A stretch of DNA of 64,000 bases from positions 248,001 through 312,000 of the forward strand of contig MU006104.1 of NCBI GenBank assembly GCA_010093705.1. The letters run 5' to 3'. The position numbers were made by a program, and so were the translations under genes. Below, one piece after another: positions 1 to 9,490 of the stretch. The notes under the pieces are model-generated. The model ran no database searches, was not told the DNA's origin, and saw only the letters and a program-made list of their open reading frames with translations. The DNA is from Patellaria atrata CBS 101060. Lineage: Eukaryota > Ascomycota > Dothideomycetes > Patellariales > Patellariaceae. Numbering within the stretch: position 1 is the first letter of the stretch; every line of letters starts with the position of its first letter.

Positions 1-1410
1 AGCGGGGGACGGAGTGGCTTCTTCTAGAATGAAAGAGCCCGTAGTGCTGGGAAGTGTGTGGAAATTTGTTTCGGGATTGGGAGTTTCGACTGAAAGAGTG
101 ACAGTTTCGGCGCTCGCTATATTTTCATCGTCTCCCTCTGCGAGCGCATCTTCCATGAATGCTTCCAAGTCAACTTCCCCTTCATCATCCACCTCACCTT
201 CTGCGTCTGCCATACTGAAATCGCCGTCATCATATTCCCCTTCTGCATCTTCCTCGTGCACAGACTCCTCATTCTCACGATGTTTATCAATAATGGTAAA
301 GGTTGTTGTGCCGTTAGATTGTGCGGCATTCTCATCTAGTTCTAAGAGGCGCTCGACTTCGTTTTCGACGGCCTCAATAGTACGAAAGCTGACTCGCTTG
401 CGGAAACGACGTTTGCGAACGAAGCGCATCGGCGGTGTAAGACCGTGCGGGTACTGATACGTTTCACGGTCGATTTCCCTCGGAAGCTCCTTAGTCATCA
501 CATCACTTTCCTGGTTTACACGACCAATGACCAGTAGCATCTGGCAGATATCTGTTGTCTTCCACCACCCTCTCCTATCCCAGCTCTTCATACCTTCAAT
601 AACGCAAGGCAAGTCCACAAGACAAGCAGCATACACGTTTCCTCGAACATGGATTGCAACGCGACGGCCCTCACGGTCGTAGAATCGCATAGATATATCA
701 GCCCCACCTTCTCTCGCGGGGATACCAATCTTCTTGTCTGCGATAGCTTGTCTTATATAATCGCAATCATCACCCGGCTCCATACGCAAGATGAATGCAC
801 TTTCAATTGCGGGGTCATCCTCGACATCCTCCGCTTCACTGTCGTAGCCTACGCCCAAAGGCCGTACCGGTGGTGCACCCGTCCGCTTGATTTTGATGAT
901 CTTAGGAATCTTCTCCTTCGGATTCCTAACCTTGAGAACTACCGACCGATTCCGCGGCGGTAGAGTTGAATCAGGTGCGACCGTAATCTCCTCTCCCACG
1001 TTTAATGATGTGGGTGACTCTACCGTTATGGCTTGTCGCTTCGCTGATATACTTCCATCGGCGTCTTCGCGGGCACGTTTCTTCGACTGTTTTTTCTCTT
1101 TGGGTGGTGGGGCCTCGCCCGACTCAATTTGTTTAAGCTTGTCTGCCTTCTTTGTGTACTTTCGCTTCTCCTTCTTCGCTGGTGTCGCCCCCTCGAGGAT
1201 AGGTTGAGCTTGCTCAACCGTTGGTGTAGCTGTGGTTTTTAGTTTGAGCCGAATGCCCCCGCCTGGTGTCTGGACTGCATTTGCTAATTGTGGTTCGGAT
1301 GCTGACGCTCCCGCCACTCCAGCGTTGGTTTTGATTTTGAGCTTCAACATTGGTGGATTCATCTTAGGTAAATTCGGAGGAGGATCTGAAGATTGGTTCG
1401 GAGTAGACAT
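1..1410 (-). CDS. TAF7: TFIID subunit TAF7 (TAFII55 N-terminal domain), 3' end outside window
   Basis: This subunit of general transcription factor TFIID acts in the nucleus; in the family it binds TAF1. The start ATG is at 1410-1408 and the frame stays open to the window edge, giving about 470 codons, so the C-terminus is missing. Residues 1 to about 200 are a low-complexity, Lys/Pro-rich leader. The TAFII55 N-terminal domain begins near residue 205 at ESAFILRMEP and continues through SMRFYDREGRRVAIHVRGN, an LVDLPCVIEGMKSWD block and KTTDICQMLLVIGRV, all typical TAF7 sequence. A basic stretch (RFVRKRRFRKRV) and an acidic tail follow. No intron is needed in the visible part. The divergent neighbour, 396 bp away, encodes another TFIID subunit. 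Family assignment is firm; only the 3' end is unknown. Confidence 0.93.
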   Translation of the reverse strand, partial: MSTPNQSSDPPPNLPKMNPPMLKLKIKTNAGVAGASASEPQLANAVQTPGGGIRLKLKTTATPTVEQAQPILEGATPAKKEKRKYTKKADKLKQIESGEAPPPKEKKQSKKRAREDADGSISAKRQAITVESPTSLNVGEEITVAPDSTLPPRNRSVVLKVRNPKEKIPKIIKIKRTGAPPVRPLGVGYDSEAEDVEDDPAIESAFILRMEPGDDCDYIRQAIADKKIGIPAREGGADISMRFYDREGRRVAIHVRGNVYAACLVDLPCVIEGMKSWDRRGWWKTTDICQMLLVIGRVNQESDVMTKELPREIDRETYQYPHGLTPPMRFVRKRRFRKRVSFRTIEAVENEVERLLELDENAAQSNGTTTFTIIDKHRENEESVHEEDAEGEYDDGDFSMADAEGEVDDEGEVDLEAFMEDALAEGDDENIASAETVTLSVETPNPETNFHTLPSTTGSFILEEATPSPA

Positions 1411-1806
1411 GGTTGAGAGCGCGAAAGGAAAGGAGTGTTGTTTTCTGAGATGGAAAGCGCGCTAGATAACGATATGATATCTGCTCTGAACGTAGGATAT
1501 GGTGATTTGGGAATTTCGTAGGCGCAAGGAAAGAGAGGTAGTCGTGAAGCAACGCGGAAGTTTCCGCTCCGAGGAATGTCAGTCACCTTGTCACCAAGCT
1601 CCACGTCCAAGCACAATCACTTTTGAGAAATTGAGCTTCACAGCAACGTCAATCAAATTCTGATTGGCAGTTCTATCTTTCCCTGAAAACGATGCCTCGA
1701 CCCAAAGAACCGCAGACACGTTAATCTCTCTTGTCCACCATCCAAGTTCTACGAATCGAACCAGGACCTCGGGATAATAATCATAAAGCATCTCAGAAGC
1801 TTCACC
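1411..1806. promoter_or_regulatory. Shared intergenic promoter of the divergent TAF7/TAF3 pair
   Basis: A 396-bp gap separates the two start codons of divergently transcribed TFIID subunit genes, so both promoters and 5' leaders must lie here. I see no clear TATA box. It is named from position only. Confidence 0.6.
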
Positions 1807-2664
1807 ATGTCGACAGACGCCTCCGCGCATCTCCTGCACATAGCTCTCCTCCGACCCGCCATCCTTCACATTCTACGTGCCGCCGGCTTCCACGCATGTC
1901 GGCCTTCCGTCCTCGACACGCTTACTGATATCGCCGCACGCTACCTATTGCTGCTGGGGAGCACGACTGCGCAGCACGCGCTAAACAACCACAACACGGA
2001 TGAACCGACAGTGACAGATGTGCGCATGGCTTTGCAGGACTGCGCGCTCTTCACGTCCGGGCTGACGGCGAGCGAGGAAGCATGGCGGGAGGTTATGCGA
2101 CGGCCGTTGAGCACGTATAAAGAAGGTCTGGCGCGGATGAAGGAAGCGGAGCGCCGCATGAGAGAGGATACAGCCGATGTAAGGGAATTTGTGGATTGGG
2201 TGAGGGGAGATGCGAATAGAGAGATCATGCGGATTGCTGGCTTGGTTGGCGAGGGAGAAGGACCCACGGAGGATTACCTTACCAGTATGTTTCTTATGTA
2301 TTTTGCGATTTATGGGAGAAGATGTTTTCTTCGAAACTATGCTAATATCTCATGGTTAGTGCTGAAGAAGAAACATTCGAAGACGGGAGAAGAGTCCAGG
2401 TACCAAGGTACGGTACTCGGAAAGCCAGCAGATGACAAACTGGTCCATATAGAAGGGGATCAAAATGCTAAATCGATCCACGAATGGGTAAATTGGATCA
2501 AAGAAAGGGCTGAGTCACCCCCGGAAAACGGCGAAGTTACTGAAGAGGGTAACGAAGAGCAGGACCCAGAGAGCATGACAATCACCAGCGAAACTTTAGA
2601 CCATGATGCGGACGCCAACGCAGAGGTAGAAAGGGATGTAGACGCGGACGCGATGCGAAATTAG
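1807..2664 (+). CDS. TAF3: TFIID subunit TAF3-like, histone-fold (Bromo_TP) protein
   Basis: This is a TFIID histone-fold subunit; in the family, TAF3 pairs with TAF10. Exons are 1807-2284 and 2360-2664, giving 260 residues. The 75-nt intron (GTATGT donor, TGCTAAT branch, TTAG acceptor) is a multiple of three and can be read through, but removing it restores the conserved block YLTMLKKKHSKTGEESRYQG. Residues 5-85 form the Bromodomain-associated histone fold (LRPAILHILRAAGFH, later DVRMALQDCALF). The C-terminus is acidic and low in complexity, with no PHD finger, as in fungal rather than animal TAF3. TAF8, which shares the fold, is the main alternative; the KKKHSKTGEESRYQGTVLGK block is what I associate with fungal TAF3. 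It lies divergent to TAF7. Confidence 0.82.
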   Translation: MSTDASAHLLHIALLRPAILHILRAAGFHACRPSVLDTLTDIAARYLLLLGSTTAQHALNNHNTDEPTVTDVRMALQDCALFTSGLTASEEAWREVMRRPLSTYKEGLARMKEAERRMREDTADVREFVDWVRGDANREIMRIAGLVGEGEGPTEDYLTSMFLMYFAIYGRRCFLRNYANISWLVLKKKHSKTGEESRYQGTVLGKPADDKLVHIEGDQNAKSIHEWVNWIKERAESPPENGEVTEEGNEEQDPESMTITSETLDHDADANAEVERDVDADAMRN

Positions 2665-3147
2665 GGTTCTGGGATCTATACGAGTGTTTACGTTTTGGCT
2701 TCTGCATAGCGTGGGAGTTTGGTGAATTGGTATGGTCACTTAGAGCAACATGCTTGAGACTGGGCAGTGTACGGAGTACGGAAAAGACGCGCATGTCTTA
2801 CACCAGCTATATCCATTCATGTTGAGTAAGAAAATGGTTTGTCTAGAGTTGATGACTGCTTACGCCATCATATACTTTTGAAGATACTCTACTGGACGGT
2901 TGTGATTATCACAGCATAATTTACGCCTCGAATCCTTTAGGAGATAACCGTGTAGTTGTACTGTACATACGGAAAACAGCATGCGCTTGAGATTGCAGAC
3001 CGAAAATTCACAATACTAGTATCCAGATTGTATAAACGCGCAACTTTTATTGAGCACCTGAAGCTATCTCGCCGCTCTATATTTAATATACAAACACACT
3101 CGGTTGAAGGAATTCAATACGTAGGAACGCTTTAAGGGTCTTATAAT
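2665..3147. other. Intergenic, convergent 3' ends of TAF3 and VAS1
   Basis: A 483-bp stretch between the convergent stop codons. It holds the 3' untranslated regions and no coding sequence or repeat that I can recognise. Confidence 0.6.
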
Positions 3148-6100
3148 TTACTTCTTCTCCTCCAACTTCAACTGCTCGAACTGTTCAATACTCTGCTCGT
3201 AATTCCGTTGCTCCGCCAGGAACTCCGTTAGCCTCTGTTTCTCAACCTCAATGACGGCATCACCGGCTTTGTCCGCCAATTCATCAAGTAATTTCCTCTG
3301 CTTGACAGCACTGTCTGCTGCTTTCTTCATCTTACCCTGTGCCTTTTTGATCTCTGTCTCAATGTCAATGCGGCCCTTCACTTCAAGGTACGCTGCGGCA
3401 CTAGAGGAGACATTAAAGACCGCGCAACCCGTTGGTGTGCTTTCATCCTTAGAAAGTACTTTGATGGTGACCGCTCCTTTTCCAGGTGCCTTAGAAAGGG
3501 ACTGGATGGATTGTACCTCACGATTCGCTGTCTCAAAGCTTGTATCATCAAAAGTTTTTACAAAAGCTATAGGTCCGTTAAATCTATAATCTATATGCTT
3601 GTAAATATGCTTACCTTTGCCCTCATCCTTGTTTCCGTACTCGGCAATTAGGGATCTAATTCCTTTGGAGCATCCTAGAATAAGCTCATATGCCGCCTCG
3701 GATGTCGGGTCCTCTAGCTCCAGGTCATACTGTGGATATGTCGCTACCATGATCGAAGGTGTTGAATCACCCGGTCTACGTGGTAGCCGTTGCCAAAGTT
3801 CTTCTGACAAGAAAGGCATGAATGGGTGGATGAGTAAAAGAGCACCTTCGAGTGCAGTGTACAGAGTGTCGACGGCGGATCTCTTTTCCTCCTTTGTCCC
3901 ATTCTGGATGATTGCTTTCGAGTTTTCGATATAAACATCGCAAAGCTCATCGTACCAATACCTATAGGCCGTCTGTGTCGACCTAGAGAATTCTCGTGCA
4001 GTAAGTGCCTTGTTGATGTCTCTCGTTGCGATATTAAGCTTATGCAGGATCCACCGCTCAGGAAGCGACTCTTTGCCCGTTTTTCCGCCTTTTCCTTGGG
4101 GAGTAAAATCCGCAGCTAAGTTACCAAGCACATACTTGGTAGCCTGGTAGATCTTGTTACAAAATCGTCGGTAAGCGTGCATTGTCTTGATATCAAAGGC
4201 TATATCTCCGCCACCTGTGGTGTAATTGACTAAGGAAAACCTCAGGGCATCTGCACCGCATTCAGGTATCCCCTGGGGGAATGCAGTCTTTTGGTACTTC
4301 GTTGCATTAGCGACTTCTTTACTGTCCATATTTCCTTCTAAGAGTTTCTGGTGCAAACTCTCAAGTTGAATACCCTCCATCACATCGATAGGATCTATCA
4401 CGTTCCCTAAAGACTTTGACATCTTTCGGTTTTCTGAGTCTCGCACGAGAGAGTGACAGTATACCTCGGTAAAAGGAGGTTTACCAGTCAGTTTTAAACT
4501 GAGCATGATCCTATAGGATATTAGTTATGGCTCGAGGTATACCTTAAAACAGGAGACTTGGGATTCCTTTGAAGAATCGCTAAGTATAGACTCACATTCT
4601 TGCTACCCAGAAAAACAGGATATCCCAACCGGTTTCAAGAACAGAGGCTATAGATACATTAACCCATGTTGCTCTTTAGCTGAGATATTAAGCCAAAGTT
4701 TAAGTGAAAGCCCTTGCTTTCAGCGCTCTATTATGAGCATGCTACGTATGATATAATACTTTAGACTCTTAGTGAACTGCTTAAACTTACTTGGAAAGAA
4801 TTTTTTGAAATCATGAGTTTCACTCGGCCATCCCAAAGTGCTAAAGGGCCACAGACCGGATGAAAACCACGTGTCGAGACAGTCTGAAATTAATTAGTCT
4901 ATCGAAAAGTATTAATGTCTGGCCAACCGTACCTGGGTCACGCTCGAGCGTAAAATTCTTCCCGGGGAACTTCTGGGCAGCTTTTTCATGAGCTTCTTCT
5001 TCACTCTTTGCAGTGATCCAGTACTCATTGTCAGCATCATCCAGAGCAACACCTTCCACTTTGACGAAATATGCTGGAATTTGATGACCCCACCACAATT
5101 GACGGGAAAGGCACCAGTCCTGGATAGTCTCCATCCACCTAAAATAGTCTTTTTCAGATTGTTCTGGTCGAATCTTTATGGACCCATCTCGCACAGCCTT
5201 CATTGCCGCATCTGCAAGTTCTGGCATCCTCATCCACCACTGTGGTTTTAAGCGTGGTTCTATAACATCTTTCGTTCGGGAGCAGATGGGGATCTTCATT
5301 GGATTATCCTCCTTCTTTACAAACAGTCCGAGATCGGTAAGCTCCTTTGTAAGGGTATAGCGAACGTCAAAGCGCTTCTGACCTTCAAATTTCCCTCCGT
5401 TCTTGTTTATGAAGCCGTCATCAGTAAAGATATTAATAAATTCGAGATTATGTTTCTTTCCGAGAGCAAAGTCATTAGGATCATGGGCTGGTGTAATCTT
5501 GACACACCCTGTCCCAAACTCCGGATCGACATATTCGTCGGCAAAGATGGGGAGCAAACGATCTAAGAACGGATGGTGGGCGAACTTTCCGATGAGATGC
5601 TGGTATCTCTTATCCGTAGGATGAACAGCGATTCCAGAATCACCTAACCTAAAAATAAACTTAGTCTCTAAGATCAAAGAAACCCGATATAGAAATGTCT
5701 TACATTGTTTCCACTCTGGTAGTGGCAACTTCAATGGTTTCTTCAGATCCGTCAATTGGATACTTAAAGTGCGTTAAGATTCCGAATTCCACTTTTCTTT
5801 CATACCCAGGTACATCTAGTAATGTCCGTCCCTTCAGCTCTTTCTCGTCGACCTCGAGATTCGAGATACTAGTGCTAAGTTGAGTACACCAATTCACGAG
5901 CTTATTTGCCCGGTAAATATATCCTTCCTCATGTAACTGAATAAATGTCTGCATAACTGCCTTCGATAGATTCTCGTCCATTGTAAATGCTTCCCTAGTC
6001 CAATCGAAGGAGCCGCCCATCCGCTTGAGCGAATTCGTGATCCTTGCATGGTATTCCCCCTTCCACTCTTGGACACGTTGTATGAAGGCAGATCTTCCTA

Positions 6101-7055
6101 AATCATGTCTGGTTTTTCCCTCCCTCTTAAGCCGCTTTTCTACAACGGTCTGTGTTGCGATTCCTGCATGATCACAACCCGGAACGAAGAGTGTGGTGAG
6201 ACCTTTCATTCTGTTCCACCTAATTAGGGTATCTTGGAGCGTTGTGGCCAACGCATGTCCTATATGGAGGGAACCAGTGACGTTCGGAGGAGGGATTGGT
6301 ATAACGAAATAGCCAGATTCCTTTACCTCGCCGTTGGGCGCGAACTCGGGTTTGAAGAAACCCTCAGCTTCCCACCAGTCGTACCAAGCAGACTCCACAA
6401 CCTTTGGATTATATGCCTTATTGTATGGGTCATCCAATGATTTCAGAATCTTTTTCTGTCCCTTAGGTGTTTCATCCTTGTACTCAGGGAGCACCTCTTC
6501 CTTTGACTCTACCTTTTTTTTCTCTTTCTTAGAAGGTGCAGCAGCCGTCTTCTGCATTTTAGCTTGTTTCTCGGCAAACCTTTTTGCCTTTTCCGCTTTT
6601 TGTCTCTCCTTCTCTAATTCCTTTTCACTCTTCACTTTCTTCCCCTCATTTTTGTCCCCACCATCACGGCCAGGAGCATTTTGACCCATTGGATCACATT
6701 CCGAGGAGCCAATAAGTGCGGAGGTCGTTTCGTTTGAAAGTGAGGGAGGTTGTCCAGTCACGGGCCCTGTAGGCTCGCCGGTAAGATTGTGGGATGCTGC
6801 GTTGTACGCCATTTTTGTAATTCGTGATGATGCAGGTACGAAGGTTGCGGGGGAGAATGGTCTGAGAGGAAGCGAAGAAAAGCGCGCACGAAGCGCCTGG
6901 GATAGTATTTTGAGACAACCCCGCAATGGTGGGGTTAAAGTATTATAATAACAGTTCAGGATATTGCAAAAGTGAAAAGGGAAAGAATATGGATAACTCA
7001 GAAAATGAGTGTTTACTATCTGGATGGAAGCTCTGATTAACACTACTTGAGTCAT
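3148..7055 (-). CDS. VAS1: Valyl-tRNA synthetase, cytosolic with probable mitochondrial form
   Basis: This class I aminoacyl-tRNA synthetase charges tRNA-Val. Exons on the minus strand are 7055(or 6812)-5704, 5648-4933, 4883-4791, 4647-4596 and 4510-3148. The joins restore [45 protein letters not shown] and [23 protein letters not shown]. The HIGH motif ([15 protein letters not shown]) lies near residue 180 and KMSKSLGNV near residue 687, counting from the inner Met. The anticodon-binding domain and a C-terminal coiled coil (about the last 60 residues) follow. Starting at the ATG at 6812 (context CAAAAATGG) gives 1110 residues. An upstream in-frame ATG at 7055 adds 81 residues, including an Arg/Ser-rich presequence-like stretch ([16 protein letters not shown]). 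In yeast, VAS1 makes both forms from two starts, and the layout here fits that. Confidence 0.95.
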
Positions 7056-7507
7056 GGCTAATGTTCGGAAAATCGAGTCACCGACACCGAAAACTGAGCA
7101 CTGGCCAGTCTCTACTCTGTATGGGGTCGGTTATCATTTTTACAATATCAACAAGTACAGCGATAAGTGCTGTTGCTCTATCCCAGCGAGCCCCATTCAC
7201 CATATATGCAAGTGAAGTCACAATACTTCCTTTCCCTCGTTCATGCTAACGTTCCTAATGTGCGGAAGCTCGATTGCATGTCCCTACTCGTCTGATATAC
7301 TGTGACTGGTCTTCGTTTGAGCTCTATGTGGATTGCCCAACGCCATGTTATAGATCGCGTCGAACACGCAGATACTCTATAACTATACGACTCGGCAAAT
7401 CGATCCGTGCTTCACTGCAGATTAGGCCGATAATCCTACTGGTTGTAGGAGTGTCCCTCGGGATTTGTTGAACTGCAAGCTGATATGCTGCGGCAAGACC
7501 AAATATC
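7056..7507. other. Intergenic between VAS1 and the membrane-anchored orphan
   Basis: A 452-bp stretch that should hold the VAS1 promoter and the 3' UTR of the next gene. I see no other feature. Confidence 0.5.
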
Positions 7508-8355
7508 TCATTCCCGTGCACCTTTTGTGTTTCCATCGAACTTTTGAGTGATGGGCGCGGCGGTCTTACCTCGACTTGGGTCAGAGGCCATGACCTGGAA
7601 CCCTCCCGAAGCCTCGCTTTTGATCTTATTTTTCGTTGGATCATTCGGCGCATCGAGATTCTGTTTCTCATCTGCCAACACTCTTCTCCTTAGGGAGCAT
7701 TCGAATTTTTCTCTTTCAGCAAGTCCCACGCTTGCCAGTCCATCATCATCCCGATCGTAATAGATTGCCCATTCTCCGTCAGGCTCTTGAACGGCAAGGA
7801 ACCCTTCCCAGTCTTCCAGTGTAACGTGCACTTCATCTTCCTCCCAATCCCATGGTCCAACAACATGTGGTTTACTTGCGGTGCGATTACCGTATCGAAG
7901 CTCGTGTGTTTCATTATCACAATATATCCAGTTAAGCATCGGTGGGTCGACGGATATCGTGCTAACAAGTCCACGCTCGGGAGGATCTCGTTCCTCGTCT
8001 GGGTAAAGAATATAAAAGCCAGTGAAGGGATGAGGTCCAGGAGAACCGTCCTCACAAGGTAACGGTTCAAGAGTTGTAGGGTCTTTTGGATGAAGATATA
8101 CCTAGAGACAAAATTAGCGAGGGAAAACACCCGAACTTGGAAGGTGAATACTTTGTTATTTTTGACCACGACTATTCTACCATTCAATCTTTTGGCCGAA
8201 TTCGAGTCGGAGTCGCAATAGACATCCATATGAAACTTTCGCATACGCGACTCGTCTGAAGCCAGCTGCTCATTTTGCTTCTGTTGGTGGCTAACTCCTT
8301 CCGCAATACCAGTGACGGTGGGGATAGCCGCAATAACAAGGAGACCGATTACCAT
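7508..8355 (-). CDS. Hypothetical membrane-anchored protein, 265 residues
   Basis: I do not recognise this family. Exons are 8355-8152 and 8101-7508; the 50-nt intron has a GTATTC donor, GCTAAT branch and TCTAG acceptor. Splicing gives 265 residues and joins KNNK to VYLHPKDPTTLEPLPCED. Residues 2-16 (VIGLLVIAAIPTVTG) are a hydrophobic segment that is either an uncleaved N-terminal anchor or a signal peptide. The rest is polar and acidic, with several Trp (PHVVGPWDWEEDEVHVTLED) and an EWAIYYDRDDDGL stretch. Four cysteines (in CDSDSN, CEDGS, IYCDN and FECS) leave room for disulfides if it faces the lumen. The C-terminus is Lys-rich and probably disordered. The exon model is good; the function is unknown. 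Confidence 0.75.
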
Positions 8356-8548
8356 TGCTCGAGAATACCAAAAATACGTTTTTTCATTATCACCAAGATC
8401 AGACTGTAAGAATGTGATGACGTTGGCCAGGAGTTGAGGTCTAACCCCGCTAACCCGTGATTGGTTGAAGATCTATGTACGCGGGTAGTAATTCTACCTT
8501 ACCGGTATATATATGGATTGTCCTCTCAAGGTATCTTCGTATTCGTTT

Positions 8549-9490
8549 CTACATCGCTTCCTCCTTCCAAGTCACCATCTCCTCCCTATTGGGATCCCAT
8601 TTGTAGACACCTCCAGCTCCAACATTATATTGGTAATAGTTCTCCGTACCATACTTAACAATAGCTTTTCTGAAAGTTATATTGATCCTGCCTTTCTCAG
8701 AACCTGTCCCTTTCCGTTTTGGAATGCTATGCAACCAGTTCGATTGCGTCGGCCCTCTCATCAGGATCATATCTCCTGATGCTAGCGAGAGTTTCAGCGG
8801 TTTAGTTGCTGACTGCGTCTCAAAACCAGATTTCGGTTTATGTTTCATTAGAAAATCACGTTTCGCACCAAGCGAGAACGATGCAATAGCTGGATTGGGG
8901 CCTAGGAACCGCTCGTCGTCCGAGTGATAAGATATGGAGTCATCACCAGAAGCATAATAGTTGATGAGACAGAAATTATATGTCTCGACCGTGGAACCTT
9001 CAGTAATCTTCCTGAGCAAGTCGAGGCATGCTGGGAGCGGTCTTGGTCGGCACTTATAACGATCCTTTGGTATCGGAGTTTTGGTCTTACTATCCATGAG
9101 AGATCCATCAGGAGCGAAATATGACGTTTCATCGACGCCAAAAACTGTCGTAAATCGAGGGGTGTTTATCTGGGTTTCCACGAGGCCTCGCTTTATCTTG
9201 TATTGAACGCGATAGAAGAACAGTTCTTGCCTCAAGAATTCAAAAAGCTCCCTCTCGATCCTCTTAGTGATATAGGGTTCGAAGTACAACAGATCAAGAT
9301 CTGGTTGCTCGTTGATTACTCTCCCTTCCCTCGCGGGACAGAAGCCCAACGAGTCCTTCAATGAAGGTGGAAATTGAGATACTGGGAACGGATATGTCGC
9401 GTGGGTTGATGCTTCTTCCGAAGATTCTACACGTGCTTTTTTCGGTTGTGTTGGCCGGAAAAATCCCTCGAGTGTTCTCTTTGTCGACAT
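8549..9490 (-). CDS. AlkB-type 2-oxoglutarate/Fe(II) dioxygenase (ALKBH2/3-like)
   Basis: Probable nucleic-acid demethylase that removes N-alkyl lesions (m1A, m3C) by oxidation. Single exon of 313 residues from the ATG at 9490; the frame extends slightly upstream but without an ATG. The core carries LPACLDLLRKI, then NFCLINYYASGDDSISYHSDDE with the HxD iron ligands near residues 188-190. The distal His is in NWLHSIPKR near residue 253, and the 2-oxoglutarate-binding Arg is in INITFRKA near residue 273. All catalytic positions are present. The N-terminus (KRTLEGFF, residues 4-11) resembles a PCNA-interacting (PIP) box lacking the first Gln. The assignment to the DNA-repair branch over other AlkB paralogues is inferred from the N[F/Y]CL..YY and HSDDE blocks. 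Confidence 0.88.
   Translation of the reverse strand: MSTKRTLEGFFRPTQPKKARVESSEEASTHATYPFPVSQFPPSLKDSLGFCPAREGRVINEQPDLDLLYFEPYITKRIERELFEFLRQELFFYRVQYKIKRGLVETQINTPRFTTVFGVDETSYFAPDGSLMDSKTKTPIPKDRYKCRPRPLPACLDLLRKITEGSTVETYNFCLINYYASGDDSISYHSDDERFLGPNPAIASFSLGAKRDFLMKHKPKSGFETQSATKPLKLSLASGDMILMRGPTQSNWLHSIPKRKGTGSEKGRINITFRKAIVKYGTENYYQYNVGAGGVYKWDPNREEMVTWKEEAM

Noticed and set aside
14-457. 147-codon Ser-rich frame on the plus strand
   Set aside because: Antisense shadow of the acidic tail of TAF7.
1741-1775. tRNA B-box-like GGTTCGATTCG on the minus strand
   Set aside because: No matching A box at the right distance and the stem does not pair; lies in the TAF7/TAF3 promoter region.
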